Assembly: GCF_017877055.1 (NCBI RefSeq)
Contig: NZ_JAGIPG010000001.1
Span: 1,550,001 to 1,614,000 of the forward strand
Length of the DNA stretch: 64,000 nt
Origin: Neorhizobium galegae
Lineage (GTDB): Bacteria > Pseudomonadota > Alphaproteobacteria > Rhizobiales > Rhizobiaceae
Direction: 5' to 3'
Under the pieces are notes generated by a model. That model did no database searches. It was not told where the DNA came from and saw nothing but the letters and a program-made list of their open reading frames with translations. The translations under genes and the position numbers were made by a program. Positions 1 through 8,300 of this stretch are shown here, piece by piece (position 1 is the first letter of the stretch; each line of letters begins with the position of its first letter).

Positions 1-2
1 AC

Positions 3-704
3 CGCCGCGATCTTCCCTGGCCGAGCGTCGAGGGGCTGGGGCGTATCGCGCTTCAGGCGGGCGCGGCCGGCCTGACGGTGCATCCGCGCCCCGACCAGCG
101 CCATATCCGCTTCACCGACCTGCCGGTTCTTCGGGCGCTGATCGATGACGAGTTTCCTGAGGCCGAGTTCAATATCGAGGGTTATCCGAGCGAGGATTTC
201 CTGGCGCTCTGCGAGGCGACCCAGCCGGAGCAGGTGACGCTGGTGCCGGACGATCCGGCCCAGGCGACCTCGGATCACGGGTTCGATTTCCGTGCCACGG
301 GCGAGATGCTGAAGCCGATCGTGGCACGGCTGAAGAAGGGCGGCATGCGGGTGTCGCTGTTTGCCGATGGCGACGGCGATATCGAGGCGGTGAAGCTTGC
401 AAGGGCAACGGGTGCCGATCGCATCGAGCTCTATACCGGTCCCTATGGCGGCTGTTTCGACCATCCCGAGCTCGGCGCGGAGATCCTTGAAAAGCTCGGC
501 CGGACGGCGGATGCGGCTTTTGCCGAAGGGCTTGGCGTCAATGGCGGCCATGACCTGACGGTTGCCAACCTGCCGGCGCTGGTGAAACGCATCCCGCAAA
601 TGGCGGAGGTGTCCATCGGGCACGGCCTGACAGCGGATGCGCTGGAATACGGCATGGCGGAAACCGTGCGCCGCTTCCGCCGCGCCTGCGGACAGACGGT
701 CTAG
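3..704 (+). CDS. pdxJ: Pyridoxine 5'-phosphate synthase, 5'-truncated by the window edge
   Basis: PdxJ condenses 1-deoxyxylulose 5-phosphate with 3-amino-2-oxopropyl phosphate to make pyridoxine 5'-phosphate, the last ring-forming step of the DXP-dependent vitamin B6 pathway, in the cytoplasm. The reading frame is already open at base 3 and reads in the family pattern ([16 protein letters not shown], then [13 protein letters not shown]), so only a short N-terminus is missing. Other family landmarks are VTLVPDDP, the ELYTGPYG loop, GVNGGHDLT and the phosphate-binding EVSIGHGLT near the end. About 233 residues are visible, against roughly 245 to 250 for the whole family member. The first ATG inside the frame would delete a conserved strand and is not the true start. 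The next gene is convergent, and the two ends overlap by a few bases. Confidence 0.95.
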   Translation, partial: RRDLPWPSVEGLGRIALQAGAAGLTVHPRPDQRHIRFTDLPVLRALIDDEFPEAEFNIEGYPSEDFLALCEATQPEQVTLVPDDPAQATSDHGFDFRATGEMLKPIVARLKKGGMRVSLFADGDGDIEAVKLARATGADRIELYTGPYGGCFDHPELGAEILEKLGRTADAAFAEGLGVNGGHDLTVANLPALVKRIPQMAEVSIGHGLTADALEYGMAETVRRFRRACGQTV

Positions 705-1651
705 TTCGACGACGAAAGCTTTGCCTCGCAGAGGTCCAGCACCCAGGTCTGGCCGTTGCATTCCGGCCCGAACAGGTTGTGCTTTTCCTCCGCGACCAGC
801 TTGAAGCCGGCCGTTTCGTAGATGCGGACTGCGGCTGTCAGGATATCGTTGGTCCACAGCGACAGCTTTTTGTAGCCGGCGAGCGTCGAGAATTTGATGC
901 ATTGTTCGACCAGCGTCCGGCCAAGGCCAAGGCCGCGGGCGGCCGGGTCGAGATAGAGGAGGCGGAGCTTGGCGGTGTCGCCGCCGCCGTCGGCCACGAC
1001 CACCGAGCCGACCCGTTTGCCGCCGCGTTCGGCGATCCAGCAGCGTTCCCGCTCGTGGTTGAAGTTGGCGATGAACTTGCCGGCGACTTCGGCGACCAGG
1101 CCCTCGAACTTGTCGTTCCAGCCGTATTCCCGCGCATAGGCGACCGCCTGGGCTTCGATGAGCCAGCCCATGTCGCCGATGCGGTGCGGACGGATAACAA
1201 CCGGTGGGGAGGGTACGGTCGATTGCGGATCGAGAACGGTGCGGATAGCCTGCATGCAGCCGATCAATTTTTCATGGCCCATCTCATCCACGTCCCTCAG
1301 ATCCTTGGCGATCTGCTGGCGGGAGCGTTCGCCGAGCGTCTCGTATTCGGCTTGTCCCTTGTCGGTGACAATGAGGATCTGGCTGCGTTTGTCGCCGGGG
1401 TCCGGCTCGCTGTCGAGGAAGCCCGCCTCGCGGAATTTCTTCAGCAGTCGGCTGAGATAGGCCGGGTCGAGGCCGAGATCGCGGTTGAGTTCGGTCGCGG
1501 ACACCCGTTGGCGGGCGCCCATTTCGTAGAGGATACGCGCCTCGGTCAGCGTGTAGTCGGTGTCGAGATAGCCCTTGGAGAGAATGCCGAGCTTGTTTGT
1601 GTAGAAACGGTTGAAGGCGCGGACGGCGTCGAGAACGGCAGGATCGGTCAT
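701..1651 (-). CDS. MarR-type regulator fused to a GNAT N-acetyltransferase
   Basis: This is a two-domain protein of about 316 residues. The N-terminal half (to about residue 145) is a MarR winged helix, with [32 protein letters not shown] and the wing [16 protein letters not shown]. The C-terminal half (about 155 to 310) is a GNAT domain with the acetyl-CoA loop [13 protein letters not shown] and the tail ETAGFKLV. The fused architecture is common in proteobacteria, but its substrate is usually unknown. I chose the start at 1651 because AAGGAG lies about ten bases upstream; the frame stays open to 1684 without better support. A perfect palindrome just upstream (1680-1695) is a probable autoregulatory operator. 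The aspartate racemase gene follows in the same orientation upstream. Confidence 0.88.
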   Translation of the reverse strand: MTDPAVLDAVRAFNRFYTNKLGILSKGYLDTDYTLTEARILYEMGARQRVSATELNRDLGLDPAYLSRLLKKFREAGFLDSEPDPGDKRSQILIVTDKGQAEYETLGERSRQQIAKDLRDVDEMGHEKLIGCMQAIRTVLDPQSTVPSPPVVIRPHRIGDMGWLIEAQAVAYAREYGWNDKFEGLVAEVAGKFIANFNHERERCWIAERGGKRVGSVVVADGGGDTAKLRLLYLDPAARGLGLGRTLVEQCIKFSTLAGYKKLSLWTNDILTAAVRIYETAGFKLVAEEKHNLFGPECNGQTWVLDLCEAKLSSSN

Positions 1652-1679
1652 CGGCAGAATCTCCTTTGCGAAGATTCTG

Positions 1680-1695
1680 TCCAATATTTATTGGA
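1680..1695. promoter_or_regulatory. 16-bp perfect palindrome, probable MarR operator
   Basis: The sequence TCCAATATTTATTGGA has 7-base arms around a TT centre. It lies about 29 bases upstream of the chosen start of the MarR/GNAT gene and just after the end of the racemase gene. MarR proteins bind palindromes of this size over their own promoters; the assignment to this regulator is inferred from position. Confidence 0.55.
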
Positions 1696-1710
1696 CTGAG
1701 TCAAGTAAAT

Positions 1711-2427
1711 TTATGCCGCAGCCTGTTTTGCCGGCGACTGGCCGAGTGCGAAATCGACAGCGGCCGTGGCGTGGATGGCGGTGGAATCGACGCCAGGAAG
1801 TGGTAGGCTGGAGGGGTCGAGGAGGAGGCAGATTTCCGTGCAGCCGAGGATGATGCTGTCGGCGCCTTCAAGCTTTGCCTTCTCGATCATGGCGATGGCC
1901 CGGGTGCGGGAGGTGTCGAGAACCGTGCCGGCGCAGAGCTCGTCGAATATGATGTCATGGATGTCGGTTCGGTCTTCCGCGTCCGGCACCACGGCATCGA
2001 TGCCGAGCATCTTCATGCGCTCGGTATAGAAACCGTGCTCCATCGTGTAGCGGGTGGCAAGCAGGAGCGGGCGGTTCAGCCCTTTCGATGTCAAAACCTT
2101 GGCGGTCTCATCGATGACATGGATGAGGGGCACGTCGACCGCGGCCTGCACTTCCGGCGCGACCAGATGCATGGTGTTGGTGCAGATCAGCACGCATTCC
2201 GCGCCGGCTGCTTTCAATCCGCGGGCGCTTCCCGCAAGATGCTCGGCCGCCAGATCCCAGCGGCCGGCCTTCTGCATGTCGACGATTTCGGCAAAGTTGA
2301 CGGAATGGAGCAGCAGATCGGCAGACGCAAAACCACCGAGGCGTTCGCGCACCATCTCGTTGATCAGCCGATAATACACAGCGGCGCTTTCGAAACTCAT
2401 CCCGCCAATCAAGCCGATCTTGCGCAT
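1711..2427 (-). CDS. Aspartate/glutamate racemase family protein
   Basis: This 238-residue protein has the typical opening MRKIGLIGGMSFESA and the two catalytic cysteines of PLP-independent amino-acid racemases. One sits in the motif CTNTMH (about residue 83) and the other in LGCTEICLL (about residue 196). These enzymes interconvert D- and L-aspartate (or related acidic amino acids) by a two-base mechanism in the cytoplasm. The frame extends far upstream, but only in antisense to the neighbouring reductase gene, so the ATG at 2427 is the real start; it agrees with the conserved N-terminus. A large dyad sits just upstream of the gene. The actual substrate (Asp, Glu or hydantoin-like) cannot be decided from the sequence. 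Confidence 0.88.
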   Translation of the reverse strand: MRKIGLIGGMSFESAAVYYRLINEMVRERLGGFASADLLLHSVNFAEIVDMQKAGRWDLAAEHLAGSARGLKAAGAECVLICTNTMHLVAPEVQAAVDVPLIHVIDETAKVLTSKGLNRPLLLATRYTMEHGFYTERMKMLGIDAVVPDAEDRTDIHDIIFDELCAGTVLDTSRTRAIAMIEKAKLEGADSIILGCTEICLLLDPSSLPLPGVDSTAIHATAAVDFALGQSPAKQAAA

Positions 2428-2432
2428 TTTTT

Positions 2433-2485
2433 CTCCAAATGAGATGGAACTTGGCAACTCCATCTCATTATCGCGAAATTTGGAG
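2433..2485. promoter_or_regulatory. Nested inverted repeats upstream of the racemase gene
   Basis: An inner perfect 11-base inverted repeat (2438-2448 with 2459-2469, arms AATGAGATGGA/TCCATCTCATT, 10-base loop) is framed by an outer 8-base pair (2433-2440 CTCCAAAT with 2478-2485 ATTTGGAG). The structure lies in the short gap between the NmrA-type gene and the racemase start. No T-run follows, so an operator or an mRNA structure seems more likely than a terminator. Confidence 0.5.
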
Positions 2486-2504
2486 AGCCGCAATCGGCGA
2501 GGGG

Positions 2505-3389
2505 CTAAGCGGCGAGGGCGGCCTTCTGTGTCTCGAAATAGTCGGCGAGCGTCTGCGGCTTCTGGCCCGTCAGCATCTCGTAGTCGCCCGTCAACTGCTC
2601 GAAATTGCCGGCGCGGATATTGGCGTCCGCCGAGACGAGCATGGTGGCGACGAAGGCGGGCAGGCCGGCGCCGATGAGGCCATGTGTCAGCTGTTCGTCT
2701 GTGACATCGACGACATCCAGTGGCTTGCCGGCGGCGGCAGATGCACGGGCGGCGATTTCTGCGGCCGTCAGGGATTCCGGGCCCGTGAGGGTGAAGGTGC
2801 GGCTGCCGGCCGGCGGATTGGCAAGCGCAGCGGCTGCAGCACGGGCGCAGTCGTCGCGGCTGAGCGTGGTGATCTTGCCCGTACCCACGGACGTGTACCA
2901 TTTGCCGACCTGAAGATTGTGCGGCATGCCCATCAGATAATTGTCGTGATACCAGGAATTGCGCAGGATCGTGTAGGCGACGCCGCTTGCCTTGATGGCC
3001 TCTTCGGTGCCGAGATGATCCGGTGCGAACGTGACCAGCGACTTGTCCGGGTTCGGCATCGACGTGTAGACGATATGTTTCACGCCGGCCTTTGCGGCGG
3101 CGGAAACGGCGTTCCTATGCTGTGTGATGCGCTTGCCGGGCGTTGCCAGTTCGTCGGTGGAAATGATCAGCACGCGATCGACGCCGGTAAAGGCTTTCAC
3201 GAGACCGGCTTCGTCGTCGAAATCAGCGTGGCGAGTTTCCAGACCGCTGGCGGCAAGGTCGGCGAGTTTGTTCGGATCACGGCTGGCAGCGACGATGTCG
3301 GCGGCGGCGATCTTGGATGTCTCCAGCAGGTGACGCAGCACTGCGCGGCCCAGATGGCCGGCGGCGCCGGTGACGAGAAGTTTGGTCAT
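2505..3389 (-). CDS. NmrA-type NAD(P)-binding oxidoreductase (SDR fold)
   Basis: This 294-residue atypical short-chain dehydrogenase has an N-terminal nucleotide-binding loop, VTGAAGHLGRAVLRHLL, followed by ASRDPNKLADLAASGLETRHADFDD and the NmrA-like segment YTSMPNPDKS. The family includes quinone reductase QorB, azoreductase-like enzymes and redox-sensing NmrA proteins. The gene is divergent from an HxlR-family regulator. That pairing is typical of oxidoreductases induced by quinones or electrophiles under control of a cysteine-sensing HxlR repressor. The reductase role and its regulation are inferred from family and context. The ATG at 3389 is preceded by GGAAAGAAGAC, a fair ribosome site. 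Confidence 0.85.
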   Translation of the reverse strand: MTKLLVTGAAGHLGRAVLRHLLETSKIAAADIVAASRDPNKLADLAASGLETRHADFDDEAGLVKAFTGVDRVLIISTDELATPGKRITQHRNAVSAAAKAGVKHIVYTSMPNPDKSLVTFAPDHLGTEEAIKASGVAYTILRNSWYHDNYLMGMPHNLQVGKWYTSVGTGKITTLSRDDCARAAAAALANPPAGSRTFTLTGPESLTAAEIAARASAAAGKPLDVVDVTDEQLTHGLIGAGLPAFVATMLVSADANIRAGNFEQLTGDYEMLTGQKPQTLADYFETQKAALAA

Positions 3390-3536
3390 GAGGTCTTCTT
3401 TCCTGGCAATGGCCGGCCTGAAGGCGCGGCGAAGGACGTTGGTCTCAAAAAGAGACTAGCACTAGAATAAGAATTGACTTCGATCTGTAAAGGAGGCAGT
3501 TTCCAGGGAGATTGTTACTTCAAGGGAACCAACTCC

Positions 3537-3947
3537 ATGGCCCTCAATGCAAGCCGCAAGCCGGTCCTGGACGGCAAGGAATGCGACATGTCCGGGTGGG
3601 ACATGGATAACTGCCCGGTCCGGGACGTCCTCGACCGGATCGCCGGCAAATGGTCGACGCTGCTTCTCGGGGCCTTGGCGCGCCAACCCTATCGCTTCGG
3701 TGAGCTTCGCCGGCTGGTGCCGGATATTTCGCAGCGGATGCTGACCCAGACTTTGCGCGACCTGCAGCGCGACGGCTATATCGAACGCGAAGTGTTTCCG
3801 ACCAAGCCGCCGAGTGTCGAATACCGGATGACCGATCTCGGCCGCTCGCTCTTCGAGCCGCTTTCCAAGGTGCTGCTATGGGCGGAAGTCAATCATCCGT
3901 CAGTCAAGGCCGCGCGCGTGAAATACGACGAGAGCGAACTGGCTTGA
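3537..3947 (+). CDS. HxlR-family winged-helix transcriptional regulator
   Basis: This 136-residue protein shows the HxlR signature: [22 protein letters not shown], then [32 protein letters not shown] and the wing [12 protein letters not shown]. Two cysteines near the N-terminus (about residues 16 and 26, the second in NCPV) are placed like the redox-sensing cysteines of HypR, YodB and QorR proteins. The frame opens at 3474, but the conserved region begins after the ATG at 3537, which I take as the start. The gene is divergent from the NmrA-type reductase, its likely target. The shared 147-base gap carries the A+T-rich promoter region. Confidence 0.88.
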   Translation: MALNASRKPVLDGKECDMSGWDMDNCPVRDVLDRIAGKWSTLLLGALARQPYRFGELRRLVPDISQRMLTQTLRDLQRDGYIEREVFPTKPPSVEYRMTDLGRSLFEPLSKVLLWAEVNHPSVKAARVKYDESELA

Positions 3948-4203
3948 TGGGAAACGGCTCCGGCGGGGCATATCGCTGATACGGCAAGGTAGCAACCGGA
4001 CCAGACCCGATCCGGTCCGTGCTCGAAACCTATCCTAGGAAGATGGCAGCACCGGTTTCGATGCGGCCACTTGAATGATTTGTTCTGCTTCCCACGCAGG
4101 CTGTCGGGCGACCTTTTTGTTTCCGCCGCACATAAGGCGTTTATCGCGCTTCAATCATCTTGCTGTTATGAAGCGGCAAAATGCCTGAGAAGGAGAAACC
4201 CTT

Positions 4204-5565
4204 ATGAGCCGTTCCTGCCTCGCCGTCATCCTCGCCGCCGGCGATAGCACGCGCATGAAGTCGTCGATGTCGAAAGTGCTGCATCCGATTGCCGGCCGGC
4301 CGATGATCGCCCATGTGATGGCGGCGGTGGCATCGACTGATGTCACCGAGGCGGCACTGGTGGTCGGCCGCGATGCGGACGGGGTTGCCAAGGCCGGCGC
4401 GGTCGAGGGTGTTGCGGTCGAGGCCTTCCTGCAGACCGAGCGTCGCGGCACGGGCCATGCGGTCCTGACGGCGAAACAAGCCATCGCCCGCGGTTACGAC
4501 GATATCCTGATCGCCTATGGCGACGTGCCGCTTGTCACCTCCGCTCCATTCACCGCGGCGCGGGAAAAGCTGGCCGCCGGAGCTGACGTGGTGGTGATCG
4601 GTTTCCATACGGACAGGCCGACCGGCTATGGCCGGCTGCTGGTCGAAAATGGCGAACTGGTCGCGATCCGCGAGGAGAAGGATGCGACCGACGAAGAGCG
4701 CAAGATCACCTGGTGCAATAGCGGGCTGATGGCGATCAACGGCCAGAAGGCGCTGTCGTTTCTGGAGGGCATCACCAATCAGAATGCGAAGGGCGAGTTT
4801 TACCTGACCGATATCGTGGAAATCGCGCGCGCGGCAGGCGGCAAGGTCGTGGCGGTCGATGCGCCGGAAACCGAAGTCGCCGGCTGCAACAATCGCGCCG
4901 AACTCGCCATGCTTGAAAAGCTCTGGCAGGAGCGCCGGCGCCATGAATTGATGATCTCGGGCGTCAGCATGATCGCGCCGGAAACCGTCTTCCTTTCCTA
5001 TGATACGGAGATCGGCCAGGATGCGCTGATCGAGCCGAACGTCGTTTTCGGCCCGGGCGTCAGGATCGACGGCGGGGCGGTGATCCACGCCTTTTCCCAT
5101 ATCGAGGGTGCGCATGTGAGCGGCGGCGCCACCGTCGGGCCTTTCGCTAGGCTTCGCCCCGGCGCCGATCTTTCCGCGGGCTCCAAGGTCGGCAATTTCT
5201 GCGAGGTCAAGAATGCCAGGATCGAAGAGGGGGCCAAGGTCAACCACCTCACCTATATCGGCGACGCATTCGTCGGCGCCCATTCCAACATCGGCGCCGG
5301 CACGATCACCTGCAATTATGACGGGGTCAACAAGCATGAGACCCGCATCGGCGCCAACGCCTTTATCGGTTCGAACTCGTCGCTCGTCGCACCCGTCTCG
5401 ATCGGCGACGGCGCCTATGTCGCCTCGGGAAGCGTCATCACCGAAAACGTGCCGGCCGATGCGCTGGCGCTTGGCCGTGCCCGCCAGGAAGTGAAGCCGG
5501 AGCGTGCGAAAATCCTCCGGGAGCGGGCGCTTGCCTTCAAGGCGGCCAAGAAGGCCCAAAAATAA
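4204..5565 (+). CDS. glmU: Bifunctional UDP-GlcNAc pyrophosphorylase / GlcN-1-P acetyltransferase
   Basis: GlmU acetylates glucosamine 1-phosphate and then uridylates it, giving UDP-GlcNAc for peptidoglycan and lipopolysaccharide. The 453-residue protein has the N-terminal uridyltransferase loop [11 protein letters not shown] (about residues 10-20) and then AYGDVPLVT. The C-terminal half is a left-handed beta-helix made of hexapeptide repeats. In the helix, [27 protein letters not shown] holds the acetyl-CoA site and the catalytic histidine. ATG at 4204 follows GAGAAGGAGAAACCCTT. The gene lies just upstream of glmS, which makes its precursor glucosamine 6-phosphate, so the two likely form a hexosamine operon. 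Confidence 0.97.
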   Translation: MSRSCLAVILAAGDSTRMKSSMSKVLHPIAGRPMIAHVMAAVASTDVTEAALVVGRDADGVAKAGAVEGVAVEAFLQTERRGTGHAVLTAKQAIARGYDDILIAYGDVPLVTSAPFTAAREKLAAGADVVVIGFHTDRPTGYGRLLVENGELVAIREEKDATDEERKITWCNSGLMAINGQKALSFLEGITNQNAKGEFYLTDIVEIARAAGGKVVAVDAPETEVAGCNNRAELAMLEKLWQERRRHELMISGVSMIAPETVFLSYDTEIGQDALIEPNVVFGPGVRIDGGAVIHAFSHIEGAHVSGGATVGPFARLRPGADLSAGSKVGNFCEVKNARIEEGAKVNHLTYIGDAFVGAHSNIGAGTITCNYDGVNKHETRIGANAFIGSNSSLVAPVSIGDGAYVASGSVITENVPADALALGRARQEVKPERAKILRERALAFKAAKKAQK

Positions 5566-5685
5566 CCCGGCCATTAACATTTGCGCGTTACTTTCCGACA
5601 TCGAAAGTGACCGGCGGGCCGATTGCGCAAAGCCCGCAATCGGCTAGGAATTCGCGCGGGTTTCACGAAGCGGAAAGGGTCGTTC

Positions 5686-7512
5686 ATGTGCGGGATTGTA
5701 GGGATCGTCGGAAATTCGCCGGTGGCGGCGCGTCTGGTCGATGCGTTGCGAAGGCTCGAATACCGCGGCTATGATTCCGCCGGCGTAGCGACCATCCACG
5801 AGGGCCGCATGGATCGCCGCCGCGCTGAGGGCAAGCTCTTCAATCTCGAAAAGAGGCTCGACGCGGAGCCGCTGCCGGGCACGATCGGCATCGCCCACAC
5901 CCGCTGGGCGACCCACGGGGTTCCGAACGAGACCAATGCCCATCCGCATTTCGTCGACGGCGTCGCCGTCGTCCATAACGGCATCATCGAGAACTTTTCC
6001 GAGCTGAAGGACGAACTACTGGCCGAAGGCGCCGTCTTCGAAAGCCAGACGGATACGGAAGTCGTCGCGCACCTGCTTGCCAAATATACCCGCCAGGGCC
6101 TCGACCACCGCGCCGCCATGCTGGCGACGCTGAACCGCGTTTCCGGCGCCTATGCGCTGGTGGTGATGTTTAAGGACGATCCGGGTACGATCATGGCCGC
6201 CCGTTTCGGGCCGCCGCTGGCGATCGGCCACGGCCACGGCGAAATGTTCCTGGGGTCCGATGCCATTGCGCTGTCGCCGTTCACCAACGAGATCACCTAT
6301 CTCGTCGACGGCGACTGCGCCGTCATGACCCACAAGGGCGCCGAGATCATCGACTATGACGGCAAGCCGGTGAAGCGGCAGAGCCAGATTTCCCAGGTCT
6401 CGGCCTTCATGGTCGACAAGGGCAACCATCGCCATTTCATGGAGAAAGAGATCTACGAGCAGCCGGAGATCATCTCCCATGCGCTCAGCCACTACATCGA
6501 CTTCGCCGATCACACGGTAAAGGCGAACGACACGGCGATCGATTTCGGCAAGGTCTCGGGCCTGGCGATCGCCGCCTGCGGCACGGCCTATCTGTCCGGC
6601 CTGGTCGGCAAATACTGGTTCGAGCGTTACGCCCGCCTGCCGGTCGAGATCGACGTCGCCTCCGAATTCCGCTACCGCGAACTGCCACTGTCGCCAACCC
6701 AGGCGGCGTTGTTCATCTCCCAGTCCGGCGAGACGGCCGATACGCTGGCATCGCTGCGTTACTGCAAGGACAACGGCCTCAAGATCGGCGCGGTGGTCAA
6801 CGTCAAGGAATCGACCATTGCCCGCGAATCGGACGCGATCTTCCCGATCCTCGCCGGTCCGGAAATCGGCGTCGCCTCCACCAAGGCCTTCACCTGCCAG
6901 CTTGCGGTTCTCGCCGCGCTTGCAATCGGCGCCGGCCGTGCCCGCGGCACGGTGACGGCGGGCGACGAGAAGGCGATGGTCAGGCACCTCGCCGAAATGC
7001 CGCGGATCATGAGCCGGGTGCTGAACGACATCCAACCGCAGATCGAGGCTTTGTCGCGCGAGCTGTCGCGCTTCAAGGACGTGCTCTACCTCGGCCGCGG
7101 CACCAGTTTTCCGCTTGCCATGGAAGGCGCGCTGAAGCTCAAGGAGATTTCCTACATCCACGCGGAAGGTTATGCCGCCGGCGAACTGAAGCATGGGCCG
7201 ATCGCGCTGATCGACGAGCATATGCCGGTGATCGTCATCGCACCGCATGACCGCTTCTTCGAAAAGACCGTTTCCAACATGCAGGAAGTGGCGGCGCGCG
7301 GCGGCAAGATCATCTTCATCACCGACGAGAAGGGTGCGGCGGCGTCCAAGCTTCCCACCATGGCGACGATCGCGCTGCCGAATGTCGACGAGATCATCGC
7401 GCCGATGATCTTCTCGCTGCCGATCCAGCTTCTTGCCTATCATACGGCGGTGTTCATGGGGACTGATGTCGATCAGCCGCGTAATCTGGCGAAATCCGTC
7501 ACGGTGGAGTGA
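5686..7512 (+). CDS. glmS: Glutamine-fructose-6-phosphate aminotransferase (isomerizing)
   Basis: GlmS converts fructose 6-phosphate and glutamine to glucosamine 6-phosphate, the committed step of amino-sugar synthesis. The 608-residue protein starts MCGIVGIVG, with the catalytic cysteine exposed when Met is removed. This fixes the start at 5686 rather than the upstream ATG at 5623. Residues 1 to about 215 are the class II glutaminase (HTRWATHG, HNGIIENF). Two SIS sugar-binding domains follow (SQSGETADTLASL; GRGTSFPLAMEGALKLKEISYIHAEGY) and the end is the conserved AKSVTVE. It sits 120 bases after glmU in the same direction. No glmS ribozyme is expected or seen. Confidence 0.97.
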   Translation: MCGIVGIVGNSPVAARLVDALRRLEYRGYDSAGVATIHEGRMDRRRAEGKLFNLEKRLDAEPLPGTIGIAHTRWATHGVPNETNAHPHFVDGVAVVHNGIIENFSELKDELLAEGAVFESQTDTEVVAHLLAKYTRQGLDHRAAMLATLNRVSGAYALVVMFKDDPGTIMAARFGPPLAIGHGHGEMFLGSDAIALSPFTNEITYLVDGDCAVMTHKGAEIIDYDGKPVKRQSQISQVSAFMVDKGNHRHFMEKEIYEQPEIISHALSHYIDFADHTVKANDTAIDFGKVSGLAIAACGTAYLSGLVGKYWFERYARLPVEIDVASEFRYRELPLSPTQAALFISQSGETADTLASLRYCKDNGLKIGAVVNVKESTIARESDAIFPILAGPEIGVASTKAFTCQLAVLAALAIGAGRARGTVTAGDEKAMVRHLAEMPRIMSRVLNDIQPQIEALSRELSRFKDVLYLGRGTSFPLAMEGALKLKEISYIHAEGYAAGELKHGPIALIDEHMPVIVIAPHDRFFEKTVSNMQEVAARGGKIIFITDEKGAAASKLPTMATIALPNVDEIIAPMIFSLPIQLLAYHTAVFMGTDVDQPRNLAKSVTVE

Positions 7513-7552
7513 TATCCACCGGCTTTTCCTTGCATCGCAACATCGCATCCGT

Positions 7553-7581
7553 CATTGTCGCAACAGATGATTGCGACAATG
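7553..7581. terminator. 11-bp perfect hairpin between glmS and the DUF502 gene
   Basis: CATTGTCGCAA (7553-7563) pairs perfectly with TTGCGACAATG (7571-7581) around a 7-base loop. There is no clear T-run after it on either strand. It may attenuate or end glmS transcription, or be a protein-binding dyad in front of the DUF502 gene. Confidence 0.45.
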
Positions 7582-7604
7582 CTTAGGGTATGCAGGGAAA
7601 CAGA

Positions 7605-8300
7605 ATGAGCGACAGTCCAGAGCGAATATCGCTGGCCGGCCGTCTCAGGAACAACTTCCTAACCGGCCTGATCATCTGCGCCCCGCTTGCCATCACCATC
7701 TGGCTCACCTTCACCTTCATCGACTGGGCGGATAGCTGGGTCACGCCCTATATTCCGCAGCGCTACGACCCCCAATATTACTTCAACATCACCATTCCCG
7801 GCACCGGCCTGCTGATCGCGGTGGTGTTCATCACCATCATCGGCTTTCTCGGCAAGAACCTGATCGGCCGCTCGATCGTCAAGTTCGGTGAATCGATCCT
7901 GCACCGGATGCCGCTGATCCGCAGCATTTATAAGAGCATCAAGCAGATCTTCGAGACGGTGCTGAAGGAACAATCGACCTCCTTCAAGAAATGCGGGCTG
8001 ATCGAGTTTCCGAGCCCCGGAATGTGGGCGCTGGTGTTCATTTCCGGCGACGCGCAGGGAGAGATCGCCGCAAAGCTCAATGCGGACGGTGAGGAAATGG
8101 TTGGTGTCTTCCTGCCCCCGACGCCGGTTCCGACAGCGGGTTTCCTGATGTTCGTGCCGAAGAGCAAGATCGTCATGCTCGACATGACGCCGGAAGAGGG
8201 CGCCAAGCTTTTGATTTCGGGCGGCCTGATCGCACCGGACTACAAGCCCGTCCCGGGCGCGCCGACCGCCATCCTGCCAGCTCCGAAAATGCAGGCCTAG
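7605..8300 (+). CDS. DUF502 family inner-membrane protein
   Basis: This 231-residue protein matches the DUF502 family. It has two membrane helices near the N-terminus (NFLTGLIICAPLAITIWLTFTFI and GTGLLIAVVFITIIGFLG), a motif LHRMPLIRSIYKSIKQIFETVL after them, and a soluble C-terminal domain with VGVFLPPTPVPTAGFLMFVP. The function is not established. The frame opens at 7590, but the ATG at 7605, after GGGAAACAG, is the better start. Its stop codon overlaps that of the convergent recG by two bases (shared CTAG). Placement beside recG is a common rhizobial arrangement. Confidence 0.88.
   Translation: MSDSPERISLAGRLRNNFLTGLIICAPLAITIWLTFTFIDWADSWVTPYIPQRYDPQYYFNITIPGTGLLIAVVFITIIGFLGKNLIGRSIVKFGESILHRMPLIRSIYKSIKQIFETVLKEQSTSFKKCGLIEFPSPGMWALVFISGDAQGEIAAKLNADGEEMVGVFLPPTPVPTAGFLMFVPKSKIVMLDMTPEEGAKLLISGGLIAPDYKPVPGAPTAILPAPKMQA

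Noticed and set aside
8297..8300. Shared CTAG stop overlap (also at 23957-23960) as a regulatory feature
   Set aside because: Two convergent gene pairs with 2-base overlapping TAG stops are easily explained by compact gene ends.
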